Assembly (NCBI GenBank): GCA_046349855.1
Contig: JAXMBM010000002.1
Span: 1 to 64,000 of the forward strand
DNA: 64,000 nt
Reading direction: 5' to 3'
DNA from: CAIXSC01 sp046349855
Lineage (GTDB): Bacteria > Planctomycetota > Planctomycetia > Pirellulales > Pirellulaceae
A program made the translations under genes and the position numbers. Shown one piece after another: positions 9,157-17,518 of the stretch. Numbering within the stretch: position 1 is the stretch's first letter; every line of letters begins with the position of its first letter. Below the pieces are notes generated by a model. That model made no database searches and was not told the DNA's origin. It worked only from the letters and a program-made list of their open reading frames with translations.

Positions 9157-9672
9157 TCAGGCCTGTCCCCGGCGAATCACCGGGAAATTGTGCCGTTCGC
9201 CGCACCCCTGCAGCGGGTAATCCTTACGCAACGGGAACGCAGTGAACTCCTCCGGCAACAAGATCCGCCGCAGATCCGGATGCCCTTCAAACACGATGCC
9301 GAACATGTCCCACACTTCCCGCTCCATCCAGTTCGCCCCTTCCCACAGCGGCACCACCGAGGGAATCCGGAGATCGGGTTCGTTGAGCATCACACGGACG
9401 GTGAGCCGCGCGGCGCTGACCGTGTTGGCCAGCAGATAGACCAGACCAAAGCGATCGGTCGCTCCCCGGTAATGGAGGTAATCCACGCAGGTCACGTCCA
9501 CCAGCAGATCAAAACCACCGCGTTCCTTGAGCCAGCGGAGCACCGCCAGGGCCTGGTCCCGCGGCACCACCAGCCGCCGCTCCCCGCGAAACTCGTCCAC
9601 CGCCACCTGCGGAAACTGCTCCCGCAGGCGATCCACCACGCTGGTCCCGTCCGCGCCGGCTGCTGCTGACAT
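9157..9672 (-). CDS. nuoC: NADH-quinone oxidoreductase subunit C
   Basis: 30-kDa subunit of the complex I peripheral arm (171 aa from the preferred start). The signature region reads LWEGANWMEREVWDMFGIVF followed by GHPDLRRILLPEEF and FPLRKDYPLQG. The ATG at 9672 is preferred because a GGGAGA Shine-Dalgarno-like stretch lies about 10 nt upstream; an in-frame start at 9702 would add ten basic residues. The gene is separated from nuoB by about 106 bp containing a 24-bp tandem duplication. Confidence 0.94.
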   Translation of the reverse strand: MSAAAGADGTSVVDRLREQFPQVAVDEFRGERRLVVPRDQALAVLRWLKERGGFDLLVDVTCVDYLHYRGATDRFGLVYLLANTVSAARLTVRVMLNEPDLRIPSVVPLWEGANWMEREVWDMFGIVFEGHPDLRRILLPEEFTAFPLRKDYPLQGCGERHNFPVIRRGQA

Positions 9673-9735
9673 TCGTTGGCTTCTCCCTGCGACTTTCCGC
9701 AACCGCCTGTCCGCTTCCCCGCATTCCGCTGCCCC

Positions 9736-9790
9736 GCCGACGGCTTCCCCGAGCTCAGCGCCGACGGCTTCCCCGAGCTCAGCGCCGACG
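9736..9790. repeat. 24-bp tandem duplication across the nuoB 3' end
   Basis: Two identical 24-bp units (9736-9759 and 9760-9783) begin with GCCGACGGCTTCC and end with GAGCTCAGC. They are followed by the first seven bases of a third unit. The nuoB stop codon is in the second unit, so the extra copy lies immediately downstream of nuoB, in the nuoB-nuoC gap. It looks like a recent slippage or duplication event. Confidence 0.9.
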
Positions 9791-10339
9791 CCCCACCACC
9801 GCCGGACGAATCACCGGCAACTCGATCAACGCCCGCTTGGGAGCCTGCCGGCTCTCGACGTTGAACTCGTCCCCCATGATCGTCCCCTCCCGCTGGATCT
9901 TGTCCTGCAGGTCGATGATCGCCTGAATCAGCTGCTCGGGACGCGGCGGACACCCCGGAACGTACATGTCCACCGGCACAAACCGGTCAATTCCCTGAAC
10001 CACCGAGTAGGTGTCGAAGACGCCGCCCGTCGAGGCACACGCCCCCATCGAAATGCACCACTTCGGCTCGTTCATCTGCTGCCAGATCCGCTGCAGCACC
10101 GGCAGCATCTTCATCACCACCCGGCCCGCCACGATCATCAAATCGCACTGCCGCGGACTGAACCGGAAGACCTCGGCGCCAAACCGCGCCATGTCATGAC
10201 GACTCGCCCCCGTCGCCATCAACTCAATCCCACAACACGCCGTGGCAAACGGCATCGGCCACAGGCTGTTCTTGCGACACCAGTTGGCCAGCTCGTCCAG
10301 CTTCGTCACCACGACATTTTCGGGGAGCTCTAACGCCAT
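9779..10339 (-). CDS. nuoB: NADH-quinone oxidoreductase subunit B (cluster N2)
   Basis: Complex I subunit carrying terminal 4Fe-4S cluster N2 (186 aa). The tandem cysteines TACCGIELMA are the N2 hallmark, with further ligands in CISMGACASTGG and VPGCPPRPE. The ATG at 10339 overlaps the end of nuoA by 10 nt and has a GGAAGGGGG ribosome-binding site about 9 nt upstream. An in-frame GTG at 10360 is less likely. The last codons lie inside a tandem duplication, and the stop codon falls in its second unit. Confidence 0.96.
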   Translation of the reverse strand: MALELPENVVVTKLDELANWCRKNSLWPMPFATACCGIELMATGASRHDMARFGAEVFRFSPRQCDLMIVAGRVVMKMLPVLQRIWQQMNEPKWCISMGACASTGGVFDTYSVVQGIDRFVPVDMYVPGCPPRPEQLIQAIIDLQDKIQREGTIMGDEFNVESRQAPKRALIELPVIRPAVVGRRR

Positions 10340-10743
10340 CGGAAAACCCCCTTCCGCCACGCGTAAACCAGCCCCAGCGCCAGCAGTGCCATGAACACCA
10401 GCACCTCGCCAAACACCAGCAACCGCTGAAACGAGGCCGGTTCGGTCACGGTCGTCGCCACGTAGGCCAGCCCATCCTGATGGCGACTGGCCACCGCCCA
10501 GGGATAGAGGAACAGCAGTTCCACGTCGAAGAGCAGAAACGCCACCGCCACCAGGTGAAACCGCACATCAAACCGCCGCCGCGTATCGTGAATAGGATCC
10601 ATGCCGCTCTCGTACGGCATCTCCTTCACCGGCGTGTTCCGCTTCGGTCCGAGCAGCGCTCCCACCGCCAGCAGCCCCGCCGAGAGCAGCCCGGCGCAGA
10701 GCACAAACAGCAGGATGGGGAGCAGGAACGTCCAGCCTTCCAT
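10330..10743 (-). CDS. nuoA: NADH-quinone oxidoreductase subunit A, first gene of the nuo operon
   Basis: Small membrane subunit of complex I (137 aa) with three helices. The conserved loop reads PYESGMDPIHDTRRRFDVRF, next to the quinone chamber, followed by FLLFDVELLFLYPWA. It is the promoter-proximal gene of the operon and faces a 450-bp region shared with the divergent M20 peptidase gene. A CRP/FNR-like palindrome lies 45-60 bp upstream of its start. Confidence 0.96.
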   Translation of the reverse strand: MEGWTFLLPILLFVLCAGLLSAGLLAVGALLGPKRNTPVKEMPYESGMDPIHDTRRRFDVRFHLVAVAFLLFDVELLFLYPWAVASRHQDGLAYVATTVTEPASFQRLLVFGEVLVFMALLALGLVYAWRKGVFRWR

Positions 10744-10787
10744 AAGTCGCCAATCGAACTTGAGTTAGATCGATTCGACCGATACTT

Positions 10788-10803
10788 CGTGAACTTTATC
10801 ACA
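10788..10803 (-). promoter_or_regulatory. CRP/FNR-family-like operator upstream of nuoA
   Basis: Read on the minus strand the site is TGTGATAAAGTTCACG. This matches the TGTGA-N6-TCACA pattern of Crp/Fnr-family regulators at every half-site base except the last. It is centred about 52 bp before the nuoA start codon, a plausible activator position. No convincing -10 box was identified, so the assignment is tentative. Confidence 0.35.
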
Positions 10804-10820
10804 AAGTCCGGCGCCGCAAG

Positions 10821-10841
10821 AGCCACCTCGGCGAGGTGGCT
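10821..10841. repeat. REP-like hairpin with 9-bp arms and a 3-nt loop
   Basis: The arms AGCCACCTC and GAGGTGGCT are perfectly complementary and enclose a GGC loop. The short arms and 3-nt loop resemble those of the GGA-loop hairpins near 38798, 45902 and 63608. That suggests a dispersed palindromic repeat and not a terminator, because no T-tract follows on either strand. Confidence 0.6.
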
Positions 10842-11194
10842 GTCTGCGGAACTGCGGTCGCCGAGCATGGTATCGGCGCGGCTGGTGATGGTCAATCCGG
10901 GCAAAGCTGAACGGTCGTAGCGAGCGACAGGGAGGAAAGGACGGCGGGCGGGCAACTTGCGCGGAGTGCTTCCGGCGAGTGAGGGCAGGGGACGAGGGGG
11001 CGCGCCGGCGTCTGGGGCCCGCCGTGTCCAAGCGGTCGGCCGCCGAGTGGAGTCGCCGGTGAAGTTCCGCCAACTCGCGCCCCTCCCACAGGACTCTTCG
11101 GCTGCCGATCGGCGAGGAACTGGTTCCGGAACGGGTGTCGGTTCGTTAGAATCCGGGCCCGATGGCCACAACTCTTTGGTAGGAGACAGCAGGC

Positions 11195-12388
11195 ATGGGC
11201 CTCGATCTGGTGACGACGTTATGCGATCTGGTGCGGCTCCCCAGCGTCAATCCGATGGGTCGGCCGGTGTCGGGCGACATCTATTTCGAGCATCGGGTCA
11301 CCGACTACCTGCAGGAGCTGTTCCAGCAGCTCGGCTTGCCATGGCATCGGCAAACCGTTGCTGCACAACGAGATAACATCGTGGCCCGGTTCGACGGCGA
11401 GATCCCGCCGGAACAGGGGGGGCCGCTGCTGATGCTCGAGGCTCATCAGGACACCGTCCCGGTGGACGGCATGACCATCCCTCCCTGGACTCCGACGGTC
11501 CGCGACGGGCGGGTGTATGGCCGTGGGGCCTGTGACATCAAGGGTGGCATGGCCAGCATGCTGTGGGCTCTGGCACGGCTGATCGACGAGCGGCCGGCAG
11601 GTCGCCCGACCATTCTCATGGCGTGCTCGGTGAACGAGGAGCATGGGTTCTACGGTGCTCGGGAATTGGCGGAGCTCTGGAAGTCGCCGCAACCGGGGAG
11701 TCTCCTGCCGCGGACGCCGGACGCCGTGGTGGTGGCCGAGCCGACTCTGCTGAATGTCGTCGTGGCTCACAAGGGGACGGTGCGGTGGCGATGTCGGACG
11801 GGGGGACGAGCCGCTCATAGTTCCCGGCCGGAGCAGGGGGACAATGCGATTTACCACATGGGGCGCGTGGTGGCGGCGCTGGAAGCGTACGCTCGCGAAG
11901 TGACTCCGGGGCTGACGCGTCATCGGCTGGTCGGCACGCCGACGCTCAGCGTGGGGGTGATTTCCGGCGGGATCAGCGTGAATACGGTACCGGACGACTG
12001 TTACATCGAGATTGATCGCCGCGTGATTCCGGGGGAGGACCCCTACGTGGCGCGAGCTCAGGTGATCGACTATGTCGCGGCGCACGTCCCGGCGGGGACG
12101 CCGGTGCGGCACGAAGATCCGTTCATTGCTGGTCGCGGGTTGTCCGACGACGCGAACGGAGCGTTGGCGGCACGGCTGGGAGCCGCGGCCAAGCCGTACG
12201 GGGGAGGATTGCCTCAGGGAGTTCCCTACGGCACGAATGCGCCGGCCTACGCGGCCGCGGGAGCTCCAACCGTCGTGTTTGGCCCTGGATCCATTGACCA
12301 GGCGCACACCTGCGACGAGTGGGTCGAAGTCGCTCAGCTGGAAGCAGCCGGGCAAGTGCTGTACGACTTTGCGCGGCAGTTCGCCTAG
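11195..12388 (+). CDS. M20-family metallopeptidase (ArgE/DapE/ACY1-like)
   Basis: A cytosolic two-zinc amidohydrolase or peptidase of 397 aa, complete for the family. Metal ligands and catalytic residues are visible in order: H84 and D86 in EAHQDTVPVDG, D114 in GRGACDIKGG, E148/E149 in SVNEEHG, E182 in VVAEPT and H371 in QAHTCDEW. The start is supported by an AGGAGA sequence 9-14 nt upstream. Motifs alone do not separate acetylornithine deacetylase, succinyl-diaminopimelate desuccinylase and generic acyl-amino-acid hydrolases. The neighbours are not arginine or lysine biosynthesis genes, so the substrate is unassigned. Confidence 0.9.
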   Translation: MGLDLVTTLCDLVRLPSVNPMGRPVSGDIYFEHRVTDYLQELFQQLGLPWHRQTVAAQRDNIVARFDGEIPPEQGGPLLMLEAHQDTVPVDGMTIPPWTPTVRDGRVYGRGACDIKGGMASMLWALARLIDERPAGRPTILMACSVNEEHGFYGARELAELWKSPQPGSLLPRTPDAVVVAEPTLLNVVVAHKGTVRWRCRTGGRAAHSSRPEQGDNAIYHMGRVVAALEAYAREVTPGLTRHRLVGTPTLSVGVISGGISVNTVPDDCYIEIDRRVIPGEDPYVARAQVIDYVAAHVPAGTPVRHEDPFIAGRGLSDDANGALAARLGAAAKPYGGGLPQGVPYGTNAPAYAAAGAPTVVFGPGSIDQAHTCDEWVEVAQLEAAGQVLYDFARQFA

Positions 12389-12403
12389 CGCACCGCCGCC
12401 CGC

Positions 12404-12432
12404 GCCTCCCACGGCATCGTGTGCCGGGAGGC
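12404..12432. terminator. Bidirectional hairpin between convergent genes
   Basis: Arms GCCTCCC and GGGAGGC pair perfectly. Inside them a second stem, GGCA/TGCC, closes a small loop, and outside them the flanks CCGCC and GGCGG can also pair. The hairpin sits in the 72-bp gap between the convergent M20 peptidase gene and the small secreted protein gene. No clear T-tract is present, so the terminator role is inferred from position and stem strength. Confidence 0.5.
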
Positions 12433-12460
12433 GACGGCGGAAGGTGGAACGGTTCGCGTG

Positions 12461-12787
12461 CTAGAACACGTCCGTGCGGAAGTGATTGCCCCAGTGGTAC
12501 AGCTGGCCCTGCGGCAATTCGTTCTGCCACTTCTTGTTGTACACCGGAATCCGCATCTCGTTGGGGTAGCGATAGTACAGGCTTTCGCTGCTGCGATAGT
12601 ACTCGTTCCCCCAGTAGTTCTGCGGATAGAAGACGTACGGGTAGTGATAGAAGCGATCCCAGTCGCGCAACTGGTAAGCGCCTCCCCAGACGCGTCCATA
12701 GGCGCGTTCGTCGGCCGAAGCGTTCTGCTGGCAAACACCCAGCAGCACCGCGCTGCAGGCCAGCGCGAGCAAGATACGGCGTAGCAT
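12461..12787 (-). CDS. Small secreted Tyr-rich protein of planctomycete type
   Basis: A 108-aa protein starting at the ATG at 12787 with a clear signal peptide (MLRRILLALACSAVLLGVCQ, Ala/Ser cleavage region). The mature part is strikingly rich in Tyr, Trp, Arg and Asn, for example YGRVWGGAYQLRDWDRFYHY and NEYYRSSESLYYRYPNEMR. I recall similar short secreted proteins in planctomycete genomes, some carrying the label calmodulin-binding protein, but nothing in this sequence demonstrates calmodulin or calcium binding. The function is unknown. It is monocistronic and preceded by the divergence-free 5' region of the MBL gene. Confidence 0.8.
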   Translation of the reverse strand: MLRRILLALACSAVLLGVCQQNASADERAYGRVWGGAYQLRDWDRFYHYPYVFYPQNYWGNEYYRSSESLYYRYPNEMRIPVYNKKWQNELPQGQLYHWGNHFRTDVF

Positions 12788-12912
12788 CGAGTCTCCCCCC
12801 TCGTTCGAACTCGGTCGGTTGGTTGGTGGTCGCGCAGGGGCGGAACGTCCCTGCGGACTGGGTCTAATGGTCCCATCGGCAACCGATACAAGCCGAATTG
12901 AAGGAAAAACCG

Positions 12913-13707
12913 TCAGAGTCCCAGGTCCTTGGGAAGCTGTCCGGCCGCGATTTCCTTTTCCCACTGGTCGATCAAGGGCCAATCGATGGCGCAAGTGCCG
13001 AAATCGGGCATGTGGAGATAGGATTCCAGCCGAGCGATCGTACGGTCGAGCAGGTCGTTATCCTTGCGGAAGATCGGGCCGTGGCTGGGGAGCAGCCACT
13101 GGACATCGCTGGCCCGAATCCGCCGCAGCGACTGGATGAAGTCGGGGATGTTGCTGCCGTGGTGGGCATCGATGGCTCCCACGCAGCCATCGCGGTAAAT
13201 ATTGTCGCCACTGAACAGCAGCTGGCCCAGACGCAGCGCAATCTGGCCGTCCGTATGTCCTGGGGTGAGCCAGATTTCGAGTTCCAATGAGCCGACACGA
13301 ACTCGATCGCCATCCGCCAGCAGGTGGTCGATCTTGACGGGTGGCATATCGAGATGGATGTCCTGGGGGGCGATTTCGGCGAAGGTCCGCAGGCGGTCCC
13401 CCGCTTCCAGAGGACCGGCCGACCGGGCATGCGCCGACACGGTGGTGCGCAGCAGCTGTTTGGCGCGAGCCAGTCCCTGGATGTGATCGACGTCGGCGTG
13501 CGTGGCGACGATGGTCTTGCACTGCGACAGGGGAAAGTCGAGCTCGCGGATCAGTTCCACGATCTCGTCCACATTCTCCTCGTAGCCGATGTCAATCAGG
13601 ATCCACTCCGCCTGGTCGTAGACGAGGTAGACATTGCATCCCAGGAGATGACCAGCCTGGAAGTTGATTTCAATGACATGGGGACAGATGGGCTTACGGG
13701 CAAGCAT
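12913..13707 (-). CDS. MBL-fold metallo-hydrolase with an altered HxHxDH motif
   Basis: Metallo-beta-lactamase-fold hydrolase (264 aa from the ATG at 13707; an upstream in-frame start at 13776 would add 23 residues). The family motif normally reads HxHxDH; here it is H70-A-D72-V-D74-H75, so the second His is Asp. Later motifs are present: LTPGHTDGQ, FSGDNIYRDG and LLPSHGPIF. The overall layout is like glyoxalase II or other thiolester hydrolases. The substrate is unknown. The gene is followed on the same strand by the secreted Tyr-rich protein and preceded by the SDR gene. Confidence 0.85.
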   Translation of the reverse strand: MLARKPICPHVIEINFQAGHLLGCNVYLVYDQAEWILIDIGYEENVDEIVELIRELDFPLSQCKTIVATHADVDHIQGLARAKQLLRTTVSAHARSAGPLEAGDRLRTFAEIAPQDIHLDMPPVKIDHLLADGDRVRVGSLELEIWLTPGHTDGQIALRLGQLLFSGDNIYRDGCVGAIDAHHGSNIPDFIQSLRRIRASDVQWLLPSHGPIFRKDNDLLDRTIARLESYLHMPDFGTCAIDWPLIDQWEKEIAAGQLPKDLGL

Positions 13708-13789
13708 GGAGACATCCTTGGGAAAAGCGGCCCAGACACTGCTCGCCGGACCGGAGTTGGGCGATTGTAGGGGCAACTCCCCCGCGCCA

Positions 13790-14719
13790 TCAACCCGCGG
13801 CTGCGGGAGGCTGCTCGTCGATCGGGCCCGATTCGGCTTCGGCCGCGCGCAGGATGGCCGCCAGCCCCGTCTCGTGATCCGGATAGAGCCAGCGAAACGT
13901 CAGCCGCTGGTCCAGCCGGCAACTCCGGACGCGTTTGTCCCCGCCGCTCCGTGCCACCGCCGCGCTGTCCGAGGCCGGAGGAACGAACCGCGGAACGGGC
14001 GCTCCGAGCAGCCTTGCCAGAGCGGCAAAGTACTCTTGCCGCGTGACCGGGTGACCGGCACACGCCACCAGCAGTTCGGGCGGAGTCACCTGCTGGTCGA
14101 CCGCCACGACCAATCGAGCCGCATCGTCGACATGGATCAAGTTGAGATGCCCCGCGGTCGGCACAGCCAAGGGTTGTCCCTCCCGCAGAGCCGCCAGGTG
14201 GGGAATCCTTCCGGGGCCATACAGTCCGGCACAGCGCAGGATGATCGAGCGGCGGCCGAAGGGGCTGGCCGACAACAGCTGTTCGGCCTCCAGGCAGACA
14301 CGACCTCCTTCCCGCGTGGGCTGGCAGAGCGAATCCTCGTCGACCCAGCTGCCGTCATTTTGTCCGTAAACTCCGGTCGAACTGATGTAGATCAGCTTGC
14401 GTAGGGAGGAAGCGTGGGGGGCCAGCGCCTGGAGGGTGTTTTCCAGCCCCCGCACGTAGACGTCGCGCAGGCTCGCGGAGGACGAGCGATCCCAGCCGAC
14501 AGCCCAGCAGACGGTCGTCAGCGGCGGACAGTCGCGCAGACGATCGGCCAGTGTCTGGGGATCATTCACGTCGGCGATCTGGGGATGCCACCCACACCCG
14601 GCCCACTCGGCCGCGCGCGCGGGGGACCGAGTCACGGCCGCCACCCAGTCTCCGGCGCTGGCCCAGCGTTGGGCCACTCGCCGCCCCAGATAACCACACC
14701 CAATCACGAGCCGGTGCAT
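13790..14719 (-). CDS. Atypical NAD(P)-dependent epimerase/dehydratase (YeeZ-like SDR)
   Basis: Rossmann-fold protein of the extended short-chain dehydrogenase class (309 aa). The nucleotide-binding loop at the very N terminus is VIGCGYLGRRVAQ (GxGxxG pattern). The active-site region reads YISSTGVYGQNDG: the Tyr is kept but the canonical Lys four residues later is missing, as in the atypical YeeZ-type group. The C-terminal part binds the substrate in relatives (LNLIHVDDAARLV). A nucleoside-sugar or other nucleotide-sugar reaction cannot be assigned. It is transcribed divergently from the HtrA-like gene. Confidence 0.82.
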   Translation of the reverse strand: MHRLVIGCGYLGRRVAQRWASAGDWVAAVTRSPARAAEWAGCGWHPQIADVNDPQTLADRLRDCPPLTTVCWAVGWDRSSSASLRDVYVRGLENTLQALAPHASSLRKLIYISSTGVYGQNDGSWVDEDSLCQPTREGGRVCLEAEQLLSASPFGRRSIILRCAGLYGPGRIPHLAALREGQPLAVPTAGHLNLIHVDDAARLVVAVDQQVTPPELLVACAGHPVTRQEYFAALARLLGAPVPRFVPPASDSAAVARSGGDKRVRSCRLDQRLTFRWLYPDHETGLAAILRAAEAESGPIDEQPPAAAG

Positions 14720-14931
14720 TGAGAATTTCCGCTAAAGTCGCCCTGTCTGCTGCCACCGGTACCACGGTCGGCCGGCCCGCAGACAGAGAATTCTACCAAC
14801 CGAGCGCTAAGTCTGGGCAAGTTGCTCAGCCCTGGACTATGATGGACCTGGTCATGGCAAGGGCGTTCCCCCGACCGACTTGTCTGGGCTTCGATCGACA
14901 GCGACTCTGCGAGGCGGATGCGAGAAGCAAC

Positions 14932-16122
14932 ATGAGCTCCATCGATCCCCTGAACCAACGTTCCGGATCTCCCTCTCGCTATGCCGGTGCGCGGCTGGGG
15001 TGGTTGACCGTCGGCGTGTGGCTGGTGTGGTGCGTAACGGTAACGCTGGCCGCGGAACCTCGGAGCCAACGGATTCCCCCCTCGGCCGCGGCGCGCGATG
15101 CGGCCCCCGCGGCACCTCGTGCCACCACGGGCAAGCCGCCCGACGCGGCGCTCGATAAAAGCCCGCTCGGACCGGAATCCACCACTTCCACATCCACCGA
15201 ACCTGCGGCCTCCGCAGATGTGACCGCCGTGCCGGCGATCTTTGCCGGCGGTGTTCCCACGGGAGTCGCCGAACTGAAGCGGATGCAGGATCACCTGCAG
15301 AAGGTGACCGAGCGCTTGTTGGCAGCGACGGTGGGCATCCGGGTCGGTTCGGCCTACGGCAGCGGCGCCATCGTCACTCCGCAAGGCATGGTGATCACAG
15401 CGGCACATGTGGCGCAAAGCGCCGGCGTCACCTGCGACGTGATTCTGTCGGACGGTCGCGTGGTGCGCGGAAAGACGCTGGGGTTGAATCGCAACCTCGA
15501 TGCGGCTCTCGTCCAGATTCTCGAACCAGGCCCCTGGCCGGTGGCGGCGATGGCCCAGACCGATTCAGCCAAAGCCGGCCAGTGGTGCATCGCCACGGGC
15601 CATCCCGGCGGCTACGAACGAGGACGTCAGCCCGTCCTGCGTCTGGGGCGTATCCTGGAAAGCAGCGACACCGTCCTCGTCTCGGACTGCACTTTGGTGG
15701 GCGGCGATTCGGGAGGACCGTTGTTTGATGCCGCGGGTCAGGTGATCGGCGTTCACAGCCGTATCGGCGGCATGCTCACCGCCAATCTGCACGTTCCCAT
15801 CGGCGGATTTCGCCGCAGCTGGGAGCGTCTGGAGCAGGGCGAGAGCTGGGGACACCTCCCCGGTCAGGCGCCCTTTCTGGGAGTCCGCGGCGCGGCGGAA
15901 GCCGACGTAGCGCGGATCAGTGAAGTTTTCCCCGACACACCGGCCGCCCGAGCCGGGTTGCGGGTGGGCGACATCGTGACCCATTTCGGCAGTCAGCCCG
16001 TCACCGATTTTGCCTCCCTCACGGACCTGGTCAGTAAGTCCGAGCCGGGAAAAACGATCAAGTTGAGTGTGCGTCGCGGGGACGAAATGCTGGAACTGGA
16101 ACTTGTGGTCGGCAAACGTTGA
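14932..16122 (+). CDS. HtrA/Deg-like trypsin-family serine protease with one PDZ domain
   Basis: Secreted or membrane-anchored protease (396 aa from the ATG at 14932; an upstream start at 14839 is possible). A hydrophobic segment at about residues 21-40 acts as signal or anchor, followed by a Pro/Ala/Thr-rich linker. The catalytic triad is intact: H159 in VITAAHV, D190 in NRNLDAALVQ and S260 in VGGDSGGPLFD. A single C-terminal PDZ domain spans about residues 300-396, with FLGVRG at its start and AGLRVGDIV. It probably performs envelope protein quality control. It is followed by a degenerate paralogue. Confidence 0.92.
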   Translation: MSSIDPLNQRSGSPSRYAGARLGWLTVGVWLVWCVTVTLAAEPRSQRIPPSAAARDAAPAAPRATTGKPPDAALDKSPLGPESTTSTSTEPAASADVTAVPAIFAGGVPTGVAELKRMQDHLQKVTERLLAATVGIRVGSAYGSGAIVTPQGMVITAAHVAQSAGVTCDVILSDGRVVRGKTLGLNRNLDAALVQILEPGPWPVAAMAQTDSAKAGQWCIATGHPGGYERGRQPVLRLGRILESSDTVLVSDCTLVGGDSGGPLFDAAGQVIGVHSRIGGMLTANLHVPIGGFRRSWERLEQGESWGHLPGQAPFLGVRGAAEADVARISEVFPDTPAARAGLRVGDIVTHFGSQPVTDFASLTDLVSKSEPGKTIKLSVRRGDEMLELELVVGKR

Positions 16123-16209
16123 ACCGAAACTGAGTCGCATGAGTGGCTGACTTGGTGAACCGATCGAACGTGGCAGGAGGCCGCGGCAGAATGCCTGGGA
16201 GCTCAATGC

Positions 16210-17430
16210 ATGCTTCGCGCCGTTCCCCTCGCCGCTGGTGGCCGCCACGATTTGCCGACTGTCCGACGGAACGTCTCGCGCGGTCCACGCGGTGGCTGGC
16301 GCAGCGTGCTGGCCGCCGGCTGCCTGTGGGTTTTGCCCTGGGCTCAGGCCCAGCTGACGCAAGCCCAGGTGGCCCGGGCCGAAGACCCCGCCCCGCCCGC
16401 CGAAAAGACCGATGACATTCGCCGCTGGCTCGAACGCGTTGGCGGCGTGCGGACTGCCAATCCGTTCCAACGCGATCATGCCACCGTCCGCACGGCGTTT
16501 GTCGAAGTCGTCGCCACCAGCCGCTCGTCGACCGTCCGCATCCTGGGAGACGAAGGCCAGCTGGCGCTCGGCACGGTCGTCGCGGCCGACGGCTGGATCC
16601 TCACGAAGGCCAGTGAACTGCGCGGCTCGCTGACCTGCGCACTGACCGACGGTCGCAAGCTGCCGGCGGAGATCACGGGTGTCAGCGAAGAATACGACCT
16701 GGCGCTGCTCCACGTGGCGGCTCAGGATCTGACCCCCGTTCGTTGGTCGGACCACGTACCGGCCGTCGGCAGCTGGCTGGCCACTCCGAATCAGGACCGC
16801 CTTCCGGCCGCGATTGGCGTGGTGAGCAACGAACCGCGTCCCATTCCGGCACCGCTGGGATTCCTGGGAGTCGGTCTGGACGATCGCCGGTCCGAGATCA
16901 TCCACGTGTATTCCGGCATGGCCGCCGACAAGGCCGGCCTCCGCGTGCACGACGTCGTGCTGTCGGTCGCGGGACGAGACGTGAAGACGCGCGAACAACT
17001 CCAGGCCGAAGTGCGACGGCGTCAGCCCGGCCAGTCGGTGGAGTTGCTTGTGCAGCGGGGACGCGAACAACTCAAGATCCAGGTCGTCCTCGGAGATGCC
17101 CCCACCGCCGCCACCAATGAGCGGATCGAATTCCAGAATCGACTCGGGGGACAGTTGAGCCAGCGACGCGCCGGCTTCCCACAAGCGTTGCAGCACGATA
17201 CGGTGCTGAGGCCCAACGAATGCGGTGGTCCGCTGGTCGATCTCGACGGTCGGGTCGTGGCCATCAACATCGCGCGGGCGGGGCGAGTGGCCAGCTATGC
17301 GGTGCCGGCAAGTGTGGTTGTCCCCTTGATCGCCGAGCTGAAGTCGAGGAAGCTGACCCCCGAGCAGGTTGCGGGTAGCGCCGAGTCCGGGGATGCGACG
17401 ACGATGCCCACCAGCGTGACGCGGCCGTAA
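16210..17430 (+). CDS. Degenerate HtrA-like protein with an internal PDZ domain
   Basis: Paralogue of the upstream protease (406 aa) with an N-terminal signal or anchor near residues 31-48. The trypsin fold is recognisable, but the expected catalytic His is S135 (ILTKASEL) and the nucleophile position holds C338 in NECGGPLVDLDG. D163 in EYDLALLHV is retained. A PDZ domain (about residues 217-295, FLGVGLDD to QVVLGD) lies between the Asp region and the Cys motif, so it interrupts the protease domain where HtrA would carry it at the C terminus. It is unlikely to act as a normal serine protease; a substrate-binding or regulatory role is inferred. Confidence 0.85.
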   Translation: MLRAVPLAAGGRHDLPTVRRNVSRGPRGGWRSVLAAGCLWVLPWAQAQLTQAQVARAEDPAPPAEKTDDIRRWLERVGGVRTANPFQRDHATVRTAFVEVVATSRSSTVRILGDEGQLALGTVVAADGWILTKASELRGSLTCALTDGRKLPAEITGVSEEYDLALLHVAAQDLTPVRWSDHVPAVGSWLATPNQDRLPAAIGVVSNEPRPIPAPLGFLGVGLDDRRSEIIHVYSGMAADKAGLRVHDVVLSVAGRDVKTREQLQAEVRRRQPGQSVELLVQRGREQLKIQVVLGDAPTAATNERIEFQNRLGGQLSQRRAGFPQALQHDTVLRPNECGGPLVDLDGRVVAINIARAGRVASYAVPASVVVPLIAELKSRKLTPEQVAGSAESGDATTMPTSVTRP

Positions 17431-17518
17431 CGCTCACGGCGGCCCGGCCGCCGTGCTGCCGACCGTCGCCCCGCTCAACTGGCCATCCGAGATTCGTTGT
17501 CGCCCCGGAGTCGTCTCC

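Larger units (their letters stand above)
10744..11194. other. Intergenic region between divergent nuoA and the M20 peptidase gene
   Basis: This 451-bp stretch has no credible ORF. It holds the CRP-like palindrome (10788-10803), a perfect hairpin at 10821-10841, and the 5' leaders of both flanking genes. The rest is G-rich on the plus strand and shows no recognisable element. Confidence 0.7.

Noticed and set aside
12461..12994. Longer form of the small Tyr-rich protein starting at 12994
   Set aside because: The extra 69 residues precede a perfect signal peptide; the start at 12787 is far more credible.
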